A stretch of DNA of 51,863 nucleotides from an uncultured Eubacteriales bacterium. Lineage in GTDB: Bacteria > Bacillota > Clostridia > Oscillospirales > Acutalibacteraceae. The translations under genes were made by a program, and so were the position numbers. The notes under the pieces are model-generated. The model did no database searches, was not told the DNA's origin, and saw only the letters and a program-made list of their open reading frames with translations. Numbering within the stretch: the first letter of the stretch is position 1; every line of letters starts with the position of its first letter. The DNA lies in the NCBI GenBank assembly GCA_900315465.1, contig OMZF01000081.1, positions 1-51,863 of the forward strand, given 5' to 3'. This document shows, one piece after another, positions 17,600 through 27,701 of the stretch.

Positions 17600-19480
17600 A
17601 TGGCAGAGGATAATATTTTAAGCGGTATTTCATCACCGTCTGACTTAAAAGATCTGTCTGCTGAGGATCTTGATCATCTTGCAGAAGAAATTCGTGAGGA
17701 AATTGTAAAAACTGTTTCAAAAAACGGAGGACATCTTGCATCAAATTTGGGTGTAGTAGAGCTTACTATTGCACTGCATACAGTTTTTAATTGTCCTGAA
17801 GATAAGATAGTGTGGGATGTAGGACACCAGAGCTATGCACATAAGCTTCTGACAGGCAGAGCAAAAAAGCTTCATACTATACGCACAGAAAACGGTCTTT
17901 CGGGATTTCCGAAACGAAGTGAAAGTAAATATGATGCATTTGATACAGGTCATAGCAGTACATCAGTATCTGCCGCATTCGGAATATCATGTGCAAATTC
18001 TATAAATAATGACACGCATTTTACGGTTGCTGTTATAGGTGACGGAGCATTGTCTGGAGGACTTTCTTTTGAAGGACTTAATTGTGCGGGGCGTTCAAAA
18101 GAAAGACTTATAGTTGTTCTTAACGACAACAAAATGTCAATATCCAAAAATGTCGGCTCAATGGCACGTTATCTCACAAAGATCCGCATACGTCCTTCAT
18201 ATATCAATGCTAAGATAAGGGTACGCAGCAAACTGAAAAAGATCCCTCTTTTCGGCAAACAGCTTGCATATTTTTTCAGCAGATTCAAACACTGGACAAA
18301 GGTTAAATTTTTCGGGTATCAGGAAAATATGTTTGAACAGCTCGGATTCAAGTATTACGGGCCTTTTGACGGTCATAATATACTTCAGCTGCAAACTGCA
18401 CTGAGTGCTGCAAAGCGTGCAAAAGGGCCTGTAATAGTTCATGTCTGTACTACCAAGGGGCTGGGATATGAATATGCGGAGAAGAATCCCAAAAATTATC
18501 ACGGCATTTCTGCATTTGATGTAGAAACAGGAGAGCCTATATCATCATCGACAGGGTATTCGGATATATTCGGTCAATATATGTGCAGCCGTGCTGAAAG
18601 TGATGGCAATATATGTGCAATAACAGCGGCAATGGCAATAGGAACAGGACTTTCCGGATTTGCCGAGAAATATAAAAATCGTTTTTTTGATGTAGGTATA
18701 GCCGAAGAACACGCAGTCACATTTGCCTGTGGTTTAGCTGTGGGAGGGGTATTGCCGGTATTTGCGGTATATTCTACATTTTTGCAGAGGGGCTATGATC
18801 AGATACTGCATGATGCGGCAATGCAGGAGCTTCATGTGGTATTTGCGATAGACAGAGCAGGTATAGTCGGTGAAGACGGAGAAACACATCAGGGTATATT
18901 TGATGTAGCATTTATGAATACAATACCCGGAGTAACAGTTTATTCCCCTTCATGCTTCGGAGAACTTGAGGGAATGCTGGAGCTTGCCCTTTATGAAAAT
19001 AAAGGTGTTGTGGCTGTAAGGTATCCGAGGGGCGGAGAGTTGTATATGCCAGAAGGATATGAATATAAAAAAGAGGATTATTCGTTTTTCGGAAACAGAA
19101 GTGCAGATATTCTGCTTGTCACATACGGCAGGATATTTTCATATGCGGCCCAGGCAGCGGATGAACTTCGTAATGAAGGAACGGAAGTATGTATACTGAA
19201 GCTGAATAAAATAAAGCCAATAGCTGATGAAGCTATTGGTGAATCATTAAAATATAAAACCGTATATTTTTTTGAAGAAGGTATACAAAGCGGCGGAGTC
19301 GGAGAAGTGTTCGGAATGAAGCTTTATACAAGCGGATATAAAGGAGAATTCAAACTTATTGCTATAGATGGTTTTGTAAAGCAGGCAAAGGTTGCTGATG
19401 CACTTCATAAGCTCGGACTTGATAAGCAGGCAATAAAGGATAGAATAAGCTCTGATAATAAAAGCAGGAGTGAAAATTGA
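17600..19480 (+). CDS. dxs: 1-deoxy-D-xylulose-5-phosphate synthase
   Basis: A thiamine-diphosphate enzyme joining pyruvate and glyceraldehyde 3-phosphate, the first step of the MEP isoprenoid pathway. The 626-residue protein has GGHLASNLG (43-51), the ThDP/Mg motif GDGALSGG (147-154) with LNDNKMSIS about 25 residues later, and in the second domain GIAEEHAVTFA, HDAAMQE and DRAGIVGEDG. A CGGAG site precedes the ATG. The stop overlaps the tlyA start by one base. Confidence 0.96.
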   Translation: MAEDNILSGISSPSDLKDLSAEDLDHLAEEIREEIVKTVSKNGGHLASNLGVVELTIALHTVFNCPEDKIVWDVGHQSYAHKLLTGRAKKLHTIRTENGLSGFPKRSESKYDAFDTGHSSTSVSAAFGISCANSINNDTHFTVAVIGDGALSGGLSFEGLNCAGRSKERLIVVLNDNKMSISKNVGSMARYLTKIRIRPSYINAKIRVRSKLKKIPLFGKQLAYFFSRFKHWTKVKFFGYQENMFEQLGFKYYGPFDGHNILQLQTALSAAKRAKGPVIVHVCTTKGLGYEYAEKNPKNYHGISAFDVETGEPISSSTGYSDIFGQYMCSRAESDGNICAITAAMAIGTGLSGFAEKYKNRFFDVGIAEEHAVTFACGLAVGGVLPVFAVYSTFLQRGYDQILHDAAMQELHVVFAIDRAGIVGEDGETHQGIFDVAFMNTIPGVTVYSPSCFGELEGMLELALYENKGVVAVRYPRGGELYMPEGYEYKKEDYSFFGNRSADILLVTYGRIFSYAAQAADELRNEGTEVCILKLNKIKPIADEAIGESLKYKTVYFFEEGIQSGGVGEVFGMKLYTSGYKGEFKLIAIDGFVKQAKVADALHKLGLDKQAIKDRISSDNKSRSEN

Positions 19481-20289
19481 TGTCGGGAAAGAAAAGGCTG
19501 GATATACTTGTATATGAAAAAGGACTTGCTGAAAGCAGAGAAAAAGCAAAAGCACTTATCATGGCAGGTATAATATATGCAGATAATCAGAAAGCGGACA
19601 AACCCGGAACAGTATATCCGGAAGATGTTAAGCTTGAACTGAGAGGCAATAAGCTCAGGTATGTAAGCAGAGGGGGATTGAAGCTTGAAAAAGCTGTAAA
19701 TTCATTTTCCCTTGATTTGAAAGATAAGATAATAATGGATATAGGTGCATCTACCGGAGGATTTACGGATTGTATGCTTCAAAACGGAGCTAAAAAGGTT
19801 TATTCTGTAGATGTAGGATATGGTCAGCTTGATTGGAAACTCAGAAATGACGAAAGAGTTGTAAATCTTGAACGTACCAATATCAGATATATAACACCGG
19901 AAATTGTACCTGATAAACTTGATTTTTTCAGTGTGGATGTATGTTTCATTTCACTTGTGCTTGTACTTCCGGCTGTGCGTCCTTTTCTGAAAGATAAGGC
20001 ACAGGCAGTATGTCTTATAAAACCGCAGTTTGAAGCCGGAAAGGGCAAGGTCGGAAAAAACGGTGTAGTTAGAGATAAGCAGATACATATAGAAGTCATA
20101 CAGAAGATATATGATTTTTGTCTTAATAACGGTTTTTCGGTGCTTGATATGGATTATTCACCTATAAAAGGCCCTGAGGGAAACATCGAATATCTTTTGT
20201 ATATAGAAAAGTCCGATGAACCTGTTGCTGTAAAGGAATTTGATATTGTTGATATGGTAGAGAGGTCACATTCCGTACTTGATAAGTAA
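19480..20289 (+). CDS. tlyA: TlyA-family rRNA 2'-O-methyltransferase
   Basis: A 269-residue protein with an N-terminal S4 RNA-binding domain (KKRLDILVYEKGLAESREKA, to about residue 60) and a FtsJ-like methyltransferase domain. The SAM motif is DIGASTGGFTD (87-97) and the later LIKPQFEAG contains the catalytic lysine (Lys181). Family members methylate ribose in 16S/23S rRNA. The ATG at 19480 overlaps the dxs stop; a TTG one codon earlier is possible with the same AGGAG site. Confidence 0.92.
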   Translation: MSGKKRLDILVYEKGLAESREKAKALIMAGIIYADNQKADKPGTVYPEDVKLELRGNKLRYVSRGGLKLEKAVNSFSLDLKDKIIMDIGASTGGFTDCMLQNGAKKVYSVDVGYGQLDWKLRNDERVVNLERTNIRYITPEIVPDKLDFFSVDVCFISLVLVLPAVRPFLKDKAQAVCLIKPQFEAGKGKVGKNGVVRDKQIHIEVIQKIYDFCLNNGFSVLDMDYSPIKGPEGNIEYLLYIEKSDEPVAVKEFDIVDMVERSHSVLDK

Positions 20290-20306
20290 TTATGGAGATG
20301 AAAAAA

Positions 20307-21179
20307 TTGCAAAGTATCAAAAAAACAGCACTTATTCCGAATCTGTCAAAAAACGGTGCATTGGAATGTACCGAAAGGGTCATAGATGTTCTTAAAGAAA
20401 TAGGAATAAGTGTATATATGCAGAAAAAGTATAAGAAGCATTTTGAAAATGCTGATGTTACTTTTCTTGAAAAGACAGATGAAATAATATCAATGTCAGA
20501 TATGGTACTGACAATAGGCGGAGACGGCACGATAATGCACGCAGCACGTCATGCCGCACCGCTCAGAAAACCTCTTCTTGGAATAAATATGGGCAGGCTT
20601 GGTTTTGTTGCGGGTCTTGAGCCGAATGAGCTTTCCATGCTTAAAAAGCTTGCCGAAGGCGATTACTCCATTGAACACAGAATGATGCTGAAAGTCAGTC
20701 ATATATGCGAGGATGGAGAAAACAGTTATTTTGCAATAAATGATGCTGTAATTTCGAGAGGGTCGTTATCAAGGCTTATTGATATAGAGGTCTGGCTTGA
20801 TAAGGATTATATGTGCAAATATTGTTCAGACGGACTTATACTTTCCACTCCCACAGGGTCAAGTGCATATTCTCTTGCAGCAGGCGGGCCTGTTGTAGAG
20901 CCGACAATGAAATGTATAGTAATGACGCCTATATGTCCGCATTCATTATTTGGAAGATCTGTTGTATTCGGTCATTCATCGGAGCTTGTAATAAAAGCAG
21001 CGTGTGATGATGATACGGAAGTTTATCTTACTATAGACGGAGCTAAAACTGTAATTATTAAAAAGAATGATACAGTGATTATAACATCATCCGAACTTGA
21101 GGCTGAATTTATAACACTGAAAGACAGATCATTCTATCGTGTACTTAATGATAAATTTGCAGAAAAGAGGGGATATTGA
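20307..21179 (+). CDS. nadK: NAD kinase
   Basis: It phosphorylates NAD to NADP. The GGDGT motif is at 71-75 (LTIGGDGTIMHAA), followed by GINMGRLGFVAG, and the conserved TPTGSSAYSLAAGGPVV region lies in the C-terminal half. The open frame begins with ATG codons at 20292 and 20298, but the bases before them lack a ribosome binding site, and GGAG (20294-20297) lies between them. The TTG at 20307, nine bases after GGAG, gives 290 residues starting MQSIKKTALIPN, which is preferred. The stop overlaps argR by one base. Confidence 0.93.
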   Translation: MQSIKKTALIPNLSKNGALECTERVIDVLKEIGISVYMQKKYKKHFENADVTFLEKTDEIISMSDMVLTIGGDGTIMHAARHAAPLRKPLLGINMGRLGFVAGLEPNELSMLKKLAEGDYSIEHRMMLKVSHICEDGENSYFAINDAVISRGSLSRLIDIEVWLDKDYMCKYCSDGLILSTPTGSSAYSLAAGGPVVEPTMKCIVMTPICPHSLFGRSVVFGHSSELVIKAACDDDTEVYLTIDGAKTVIIKKNDTVIITSSELEAEFITLKDRSFYRVLNDKFAEKRGY

Positions 21180-21637
21180 TGAAAACACTGAGGCAGTCGA
21201 AAATATTGGAGCTTATAAAAAGTAATAATATTGAGACACAGTCCGATCTGCTTTCAATGCTTAGGGATGAAGGTTTTAATGTCACACAGGCTACAGTCTC
21301 ACGAGATATAAAGGAAATGCGTCTTATAAAAGTTCTGGATCGTGACGGCAGATATAAATATGCCTCAGAGGTTGTTTCAGCCGATGAAAAGGAATCCCAT
21401 TCATATTTGTATTCGACAGCGGTAACAGGCATAGATTACTCACATTCTCTTGTAGTGATAAAAACAAAAAGCGGTATGGCACAGGCAGTCTGTGCGGCTA
21501 TTGATTCAACACATCGTGCAGGAGTTATGGGGTCTATAGCAGGAGATGACACCATATTTGTAGCGGCAAGAACAGACGCAGCTGCACAAAACTTTGTTTC
21601 AGATCTGAAAAAGCTGGTTTCCGGAAAAGCTGAATGA
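21179..21637 (+). CDS. argR: Arginine repressor
   Basis: A 152-residue arginine-responsive regulator. The N-terminal winged helix has the recognition segment TQATVSRDIKEM (36-47). The C-terminal hexamerisation domain has the arginine-binding GSIAGDDTIFVA (118-129). In the presence of arginine it would repress the arg cluster at the start of this window, where a candidate operator is present. In Clostridia argR is often found between nadK and recN, as here. It starts on the overlapping TGATG with nadK. Confidence 0.95.
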   Translation: MKTLRQSKILELIKSNNIETQSDLLSMLRDEGFNVTQATVSRDIKEMRLIKVLDRDGRYKYASEVVSADEKESHSYLYSTAVTGIDYSHSLVVIKTKSGMAQAVCAAIDSTHRAGVMGSIAGDDTIFVAARTDAAAQNFVSDLKKLVSGKAE

Positions 21638-21669
21638 TGAAGTATAACTTGTAAAAGGGAAGAATATAA

Positions 21670-23343
21670 ATGCTTAAAAATCTTTATATAGAGAATATTG
21701 CGGTAATTGAAAAAACAACAATAGATTTTGCAAATGGTTTGAATATACTTACAGGTGAAACAGGTGCAGGTAAATCCATCGTAATAGATTCGATAAATGC
21801 TATACTCGGAAACCGTACATCAAAGGAGCTTATAAGAAACGGTGCTGAAAATGCATTTGTAAGTGCGGAATTTGAGGAGCTTTCGGAGAGGTCACTTGAA
21901 AAGCTTGAGGATCTGGGATTTACTCCCGAAGAAGACGGCAGTGTGATGATACAAAGAGAGCTTACACTAAGCGGAAAAGGAAAATGCCGTATCAACGGCA
22001 GACCGACAACTGTAAGTGTGCTGAAAGAGCTTGGAGAGTATCTTATAGATATACACGGACAGCACGCAAGCTATGAACTTATGAAACCGGAATTTCATAT
22101 AAGTTATATAGATAAGCTGGCAGATATAGAATCAGACCTTTCTGAATACCGTAAAGCATACCGTGAATATTCAAAACTTAGAAGTGAACTCGCAAAAGCT
22201 GAGATAGATGAAGGCGAAAGAGAAAGAAGACTGGATCTTCTTCGTTATCAGGTACAGGAGCTTGAACAGGCTGATTTTTATATCGGTGAATATGAAGAAC
22301 TTTCGGAGAGAAGACAGCTTATAGAAAATAAGGAAAAAATAGCAAAAGCACTTAATGAAGCACATGAATTTCTAAATGGCACAGATGATACAGACGGTGC
22401 TGTAAGACAGCTGGAAATGTCATGTGACAGTTTAAGTGAAGTAAGCGATTATATGCCCGATGCCGAAGAAATAATAAACCGGATGCAAAGTGCACTTTAT
22501 GAACTTGAGGATTGTCGGGAAGAAATTTTTTCCATGTTTGAAACAGCCGACGGAGAAACAGAGAGTCTTGAAGATATTGAGGACAGACTGGATCTTATTT
22601 ACACATTAGGCAAGAAATACGGGCCTACTATTGAAGAAATGCTTGATTTTCTTGATAAAGCATCGAAAGAACTTGAATTTCTTGAAAAGTATGATGAAAA
22701 CAGAGATGAGCTCAGAAAATCATGTCATCTTGCAGAAGAAAAAGCTAAAAAACTGGCAAAAGCTATTTCAGAGAAGAGAACAAAAACAGCGGATGAATTC
22801 AGAACGGAAGTAAAACGTGAAATGACATATCTTGATATGCCGAATGTTGAGCTTGTGATAAAGCAAGAACAATGTGAGCTTAATAATAACGGTTGTGACA
22901 GAATAGAAATACTTATTTCCACAAATCCCGGAGAAATACCGAAACCGGTTGCAAAAATAGCATCGGGCGGTGAATTATCAAGAATGATGCTTGCGATAAA
23001 AAATGTTCTTGCAGGGAGAGATGATATTGATACGCTGATATTTGACGAGGTTGATACAGGAATAAGCGGAAGTGCGGCACAAAAGGTCGGATTTAAGTTA
23101 AGAGAAGTTTCACACAGCCGTCAGGTATTGTGTGTAACACACCTTGCACAAATAGCAGCACTTGCAAATACTCATTTTAAAATAGTAAAAAGTGTATCAG
23201 ACGGAAAGACCTACACCAATGTTACAGAGCTTGACCATGAAGGCAGAAAAAACGAGCTTGCACGTATCATAGGCGGTGTAGATATAACAAAAGCTACTCT
23301 TGATTATGCAGAAGAACTTCTGAGTCAGTCATCAGATGAATAA
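21670..23343 (+). CDS. recN: DNA repair protein RecN (SMC-like ATPase)
   Basis: RecN acts early in double-strand-break repair. The 557-residue protein has Walker A GETGAGKS (29-36), a central coiled-coil region rich in Glu, Lys and Arg (about 150-370), and at the C-terminus the ABC signature SGGELSRMMLAIK and Walker B FDEVDTGISG. The order is that of a structural-maintenance family protein with short coiled coils. A short AT-rich palindrome lies just after its stop but has no T-run. Confidence 0.95.
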   Translation: MLKNLYIENIAVIEKTTIDFANGLNILTGETGAGKSIVIDSINAILGNRTSKELIRNGAENAFVSAEFEELSERSLEKLEDLGFTPEEDGSVMIQRELTLSGKGKCRINGRPTTVSVLKELGEYLIDIHGQHASYELMKPEFHISYIDKLADIESDLSEYRKAYREYSKLRSELAKAEIDEGERERRLDLLRYQVQELEQADFYIGEYEELSERRQLIENKEKIAKALNEAHEFLNGTDDTDGAVRQLEMSCDSLSEVSDYMPDAEEIINRMQSALYELEDCREEIFSMFETADGETESLEDIEDRLDLIYTLGKKYGPTIEEMLDFLDKASKELEFLEKYDENRDELRKSCHLAEEKAKKLAKAISEKRTKTADEFRTEVKREMTYLDMPNVELVIKQEQCELNNNGCDRIEILISTNPGEIPKPVAKIASGGELSRMMLAIKNVLAGRDDIDTLIFDEVDTGISGSAAQKVGFKLREVSHSRQVLCVTHLAQIAALANTHFKIVKSVSDGKTYTNVTELDHEGRKNELARIIGGVDITKATLDYAEELLSQSSDE

Positions 23344-23389
23344 TTCCTTTTTAAAAAAGGAAAATATATAATTACAAAGGAGAATAAAA

Positions 23390-23731
23390 ATGGATTGTTT
23401 ATTTTGTAAGATCATCAGCGGAGAGATACCGTCATCAAAGGTTTATGAAGATGATATGGTGTATGCATTCAAGGACATAAATCCTATGGCACCCGTACAC
23501 ATTCTTATCGTACCCAAACAGCATCTTTCATCAATGAATGATATAAGTGCTGAAAACAGTGCAGTTGTTGCCCATATTTTTGAAGTAGCAGCAAAGCTTG
23601 CAAAAGAATTCGGCATCGATGAAAGCGGCTATCGTGTTGTGTCAAACTGCGGAGCAGATGCAGGACAGACAGTATTCCATCTCCACTTTCATCTTCTCGG
23701 CGGTACTAAACTGAAAGTAGAAATGTGTTGA
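23390..23731 (+). CDS. HIT family nucleotide hydrolase
   Basis: A 113-residue histidine triad protein. The HxHxH motif is HLHFH (97-101) followed by LLGG, and the N-terminal CLFCKIISGEIPS with two cysteines is typical of the Hint (PKCI-like) branch. Such enzymes hydrolyse adenosine phosphoramidates. AAAGGAG precedes the ATG. It lies between recN and comEC with short gaps. Confidence 0.94.
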   Translation: MDCLFCKIISGEIPSSKVYEDDMVYAFKDINPMAPVHILIVPKQHLSSMNDISAENSAVVAHIFEVAAKLAKEFGIDESGYRVVSNCGADAGQTVFHLHFHLLGGTKLKVEMC

Positions 23732-23750
23732 TAAACGGAGGAATTTTAAA

Positions 23751-26024
23751 ATGGTACGACCGCTTGCAGTAGTAAATTATACATTTTTTGCTGCCATAGT
23801 GGTCGTTCTTATTTTTGGCATATCCTCAGTAAATCTGATAATTCCTGTTGCTGTTATATGCCTCAGTATATCGCTGAAAAGCAAAAAGCTGAGAAAGGCA
23901 GGGTATATGACAGCAATTTGTATTACATCCGTGATAGCGGTGATATGGGTAACGTGTTTCACATGGGTATATGTGGATCCAACGGATAAGCTCGGAGGAA
24001 CTGATGCATATATAACGGGTGAATTGTGCGATAATCCATATAAACAGAACGGAAGATATTATTATAAGCTTAACACAGAGAGAATTGAAGCAGAGGACTG
24101 TATACAGAATACAACAGTTTTGATTTCATCAGAAAAAGAGCTTAATGTACAGCCGTATGACACTATATATGCTGCTGTAACATTTTATCCCCGTGAGCGT
24201 GACAGCTATTATTACTACAATATTTCAAGAAGAAATTTCGTTTCCGGTACAATAAAAAGCGAAGAAAATATACGCATATATCATAACGAAGGAAATAAGC
24301 CTTTATATTATTATGCATTGAAAATACGGCAAAAAATGATAAGTACAATAAATGAATTACTTCCCGAATATGAAGCATCTGTTGTAAGTGCGGTACTTTT
24401 AGGGGATAAATTCACACTTCAGCAGGAAGATATAAAAAATTTCCGTACATCAGGTATTTCACATGTTATAGTTGTATCGGGATTTCACCTTGCAGTAATA
24501 ACAGAAATCATGGTCAGGCTGTTTACAGTATTGTGTTTTGGCAGAAAAAGAGCTGCAACATTTATAAGTTTCGCATTTGTATTTTTGTATATGGCTGTGG
24601 CAGGATTTACACCATCTGTTGTAAGAGCAGGAATAATGCAGATAGTGGTACTTTTCGGAAAAACAATGATATGGAGTGATGACCCCATAACCTCGCTGAG
24701 TATTGCATCCATGATAATATGTTTTATAAATCCGTATACAGCTTTGGATATAGGATTTTTGTTATCATTTTCCGCAACACTCGGAATATGTCTGTGGAGT
24801 CCGAAAATGTTCACCGCAGTACAAAGACGCTTTTATCCGCTGAACAAGAAACCTGAAGGCTTTATGAAAAAGATAAAAAAGCCTTTTGAAGCGTTTATAG
24901 CTTTGATAACAGTTACACTCAGTGCATCTGTGTTCACATTGCCTGTAATAATGATCGTATTCAGAACTGTTTCACTTTACGGTGTTATAACAAATACTCT
25001 TGTAAGTCCTGTGGTTTCTTTGCTTATAATCAGTTCTTTAATAATGGTACTGCTGGGTATGGGTATTTTGCGGGTGCTTGCAGTTCCTGCTGCAGCACTC
25101 AATATATGGCTTGTAAGATACATAACTGCAGTAGCACAGACGGTAGCCGGATTACCGTTTTCACGTATGCTTATGTCAAGTGAATTTGTGCCGTATTGTA
25201 TTGCGGTTTCAATGGTAATGCTGACATTTACCATAATTATATGGAAAGGGAAAAAGCATATATTGATTTTTGTTTGTATTTTAATGGTTATCGGTAATTT
25301 TTGTGCAGGAGCGGCATTTGAAAGAATCATCAAAAGCGGAAGTGTTAAAATTTCAGTGCTTGATTGCGGCAGCGGTACATCAATGATTTTATCTGACGAT
25401 AAAGATGTAATGGTGCTGTCATGCGGAGGAGACAGCGGGAAAGGCTCAAAATTAAAGAATTATCTTGATTATATTGGTACAGACAAGATCAGTTATATGC
25501 TTATGCTTGACATGAAAAACAGCAGCACAAGATATTCGGGATATTTGCTTGATAATTTTGATGTATGTACGCTTCATGTTTATGACGAAGAAAAATATTC
25601 TCCTCAAAGAAGATTTTCCATGCAAAGCAGCAGGGAAATCATTTACAGCGACAGTACAGATAAAAAAGTTGTGAATGTAAAGAATGATGTTGCCGATATA
25701 CAGATATATAAAACGAAAAAATGTTCATGTCTGTATTTCGGGATAAATGATACATATTTTCTGATGTGCGGAAACGGTACAGACTGCATTGAAATTCCTT
25801 CTGATTGGCAGGATGCGGATTATCTTATTGACGGAGGAGATCTTAAAAATGCAGATGTTTTAAAAATAAAGAATGTAATTATTTCCGGAACGGAAGATGA
25901 TATACAAAATTTAAGTCATTATACGGAAAATATAATATGTATTTCGGGAAAAGGTAATTACTATCTCAGGATATACCCCGATAATACATTAATAAAAGGG
26001 AGGGAAGGATATTGGCTAAACTGA
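23751..26024 (+). CDS. comEC: ComEC/Rec2 family DNA-uptake channel protein
   Basis: A 757-residue membrane protein. It starts with membrane helices (first ~75 residues), has an extracytoplasmic OB-like region (about 80-180), then the competence domain with many helices. GISHVIVVSGFHLAVI and AGFTPSVVRAGIMQ are the hallmark ComEC segments. A C-terminal soluble region of about 230 residues sits where other ComEC proteins have a metallo-beta-lactamase-like domain. Here the opening VLDCGSGTSMIL is recognisable, but the expected metal-binding His/Asp motif is replaced (near MLMLDMKNSST), so a nuclease activity seems lost. No comEA is adjacent. Confidence 0.88.
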   Translation: MVRPLAVVNYTFFAAIVVVLIFGISSVNLIIPVAVICLSISLKSKKLRKAGYMTAICITSVIAVIWVTCFTWVYVDPTDKLGGTDAYITGELCDNPYKQNGRYYYKLNTERIEAEDCIQNTTVLISSEKELNVQPYDTIYAAVTFYPRERDSYYYYNISRRNFVSGTIKSEENIRIYHNEGNKPLYYYALKIRQKMISTINELLPEYEASVVSAVLLGDKFTLQQEDIKNFRTSGISHVIVVSGFHLAVITEIMVRLFTVLCFGRKRAATFISFAFVFLYMAVAGFTPSVVRAGIMQIVVLFGKTMIWSDDPITSLSIASMIICFINPYTALDIGFLLSFSATLGICLWSPKMFTAVQRRFYPLNKKPEGFMKKIKKPFEAFIALITVTLSASVFTLPVIMIVFRTVSLYGVITNTLVSPVVSLLIISSLIMVLLGMGILRVLAVPAAALNIWLVRYITAVAQTVAGLPFSRMLMSSEFVPYCIAVSMVMLTFTIIIWKGKKHILIFVCILMVIGNFCAGAAFERIIKSGSVKISVLDCGSGTSMILSDDKDVMVLSCGGDSGKGSKLKNYLDYIGTDKISYMLMLDMKNSSTRYSGYLLDNFDVCTLHVYDEEKYSPQRRFSMQSSREIIYSDSTDKKVVNVKNDVADIQIYKTKKCSCLYFGINDTYFLMCGNGTDCIEIPSDWQDADYLIDGGDLKNADVLKIKNVIISGTEDDIQNLSHYTENIICISGKGNYYLRIYPDNTLIKGREGYWLN

Positions 26025-27085
26025 ATGAATCAGATTTCAAAAGAGAAATTTTATCCAGAAATATAAAAAGCCTTTATCTTATATATGGAGAAGAAAAATA
26101 TCTTGTAAAAAAATATACAACAGCCCTTGTAAATAAGGTGGCAGGTGAAGAACCGTCGGATTTTGATTATTATGCACTTAATTCCGATACATCACTTGAA
26201 ACGATATGTGCGGCAGCGGACAGACTGCCGATGATGTCGGACTATGTCTGCATAGTGGTAACAGATTATGATATAAACGGACTTAGCGAAAGTGATTTCA
26301 AAGAACTTGAAAATCTTTGTATGAATCTTGAGCCTACGACCATATTGATATTTACCATGCCTACATACCCGTCTTCATCGGGGAAAAAAGATACTGACGG
26401 AAAACGGAGTTCAAATAAACTGAATAAATTTGTTTCCCTTGCAGAAAAGGCAGGAACAGTTCTTGAACTGAAGAAAATGGGGGATATAGCACTTGAACGT
26501 CAGCTTGTAGCATGGTGTGAAATGAATAAATGCAGGTTATCACTCAATAACGCTGCAAAGATAATAGCAGGAGCAGGAACAGATCTTACCACACTAAAAA
26601 ATGAAACAGATAAACTATGTGCATTTGCCGACGGAGGGGAAATAACCGAGGATATGATACGCAGACTTTGTGTAAAAAACACAGAGGCAAGAATTTATTC
26701 GTTATCCGATTATATCACGAAAAATGATTTCAATTCAACGTACCGTCAGCTTCATCTGTTGTTTGAACAGAATGAAAAACCCGAAATAATACTTTCTGTT
26801 CTTAGTTCTGCATTTGTTGATATGTATCGTATGCGGGCTGCTGCCGAGGCAGGTAAAAGTGTGTCGGAAGTAGCAGCGGATTTCAAATATGGCAGAAGGG
26901 AATTTGTACTTAAAAATGCAGGGAATAATGTCAGAAAATATTCCACAGAAGCATTAAGAGAAATACTTGAGGTCATACTTGAAACAGATATGAAGCTGAA
27001 AAGTACCCGAAGCGACTATAAGGTATTGTTTGAGACTATGATAGCAAAACTTCTTCTTATAGTAAAAAAGGGTGGTAATGTATGA
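26012..27085 (+). CDS. holA: DNA polymerase III subunit delta
   Basis: The clamp-loader delta subunit, which opens the beta clamp. The 357-residue length and the motifs LYLIYGEEKYLVKKY, DFDYYALN and LLFEQNEKPEIILSVLSSAF fit the family. It starts with TTG at 26012, 13 bases before the comEC stop, with GGGAGGGAAGG upstream. comEC-holA adjacency is common in Firmicutes. Four bases of overlap link it to the next gene. Confidence 0.92.
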   Translation: MAKLNESDFKREILSRNIKSLYLIYGEEKYLVKKYTTALVNKVAGEEPSDFDYYALNSDTSLETICAAADRLPMMSDYVCIVVTDYDINGLSESDFKELENLCMNLEPTTILIFTMPTYPSSSGKKDTDGKRSSNKLNKFVSLAEKAGTVLELKKMGDIALERQLVAWCEMNKCRLSLNNAAKIIAGAGTDLTTLKNETDKLCAFADGGEITEDMIRRLCVKNTEARIYSLSDYITKNDFNSTYRQLHLLFEQNEKPEIILSVLSSAFVDMYRMRAAAEAGKSVSEVAADFKYGRREFVLKNAGNNVRKYSTEALREILEVILETDMKLKSTRSDYKVLFETMIAKLLLIVKKGGNV

Positions 27086-27699
27086 TAAAGATAGATGAAG
27101 CGGTCATAGTTGAGGGCAAGTATGACAAAATAAAACTGTCAGGATTTATAGATGGTCTTATAATAACGACAGACGGTTTCAGAGTATTCAAAAATAAAGA
27201 AAAACAGTCACTTATCCGTCGTCTTGCAGAAACAAGAGGAATACTTATTCTGACGGACAGTGACAGTGCAGGGTTTGTGATAAGAAATTTTTTAAAAGGG
27301 ACTGTACCGCCCGAAAAGATACGTCATGCATATATACCCGATATTTCAGGCAAGGAAAAACGCAAGGATAAGCCCTCAAAAGAGGGAAAACTCGGAGTAG
27401 AGGGAATATCTGAGGAAATACTGAGGAAGGCAATTTCGGATTCGGGAGTAAAATGCACGTATACCGGAAATAATAAACGAATTGAGCGTTCTGTTACAAA
27501 AACAGATCTGTATTTTTACGGACTGACAGGAGGAAATAATTCCTCAGAAAGAAGAAATTTATTAAAAAAAGAATTAGGTCTTCCCGAACATATGACGACA
27601 AATTCGATTTTAGATGTAATAAATTGTCTTATGACAGCAGGGGAATTTGAAGAAGTTTGTGACAGGTTATTCGGTAAAGAAGAAAAAGGGGAGGGATGA
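27082..27699 (+). CDS. rnmV: Toprim-domain protein, ribonuclease M5 family
   Basis: A 205-residue protein with an N-terminal Toprim domain: the acidic VEGKYDK (Glu11) and LTDSDSAGF (Asp59, Asp61) motifs bind the catalytic metal. The rest resembles the DUF4093/RNase M5 C-terminal region (for example KDKPSKEGKLGVEGI). RNase M5 matures 5S rRNA precursors. It is somewhat longer than the Bacillus enzyme and is not next to ksgA, its usual neighbour, so the exact substrate is less certain. Confidence 0.75.
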   Translation: MIKIDEAVIVEGKYDKIKLSGFIDGLIITTDGFRVFKNKEKQSLIRRLAETRGILILTDSDSAGFVIRNFLKGTVPPEKIRHAYIPDISGKEKRKDKPSKEGKLGVEGISEEILRKAISDSGVKCTYTGNNKRIERSVTKTDLYFYGLTGGNNSSERRNLLKKELGLPEHMTTNSILDVINCLMTAGEFEEVCDRLFGKEEKGEG

Positions 27700-27701
27700 T
27701 G

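Noticed and set aside
23344-23362. Palindrome TTCCTTTTTAAAAAAGGAA after recN
   Set aside because: It is AT-rich and has no T-run after the stem, so it is too weak to call as a terminator.
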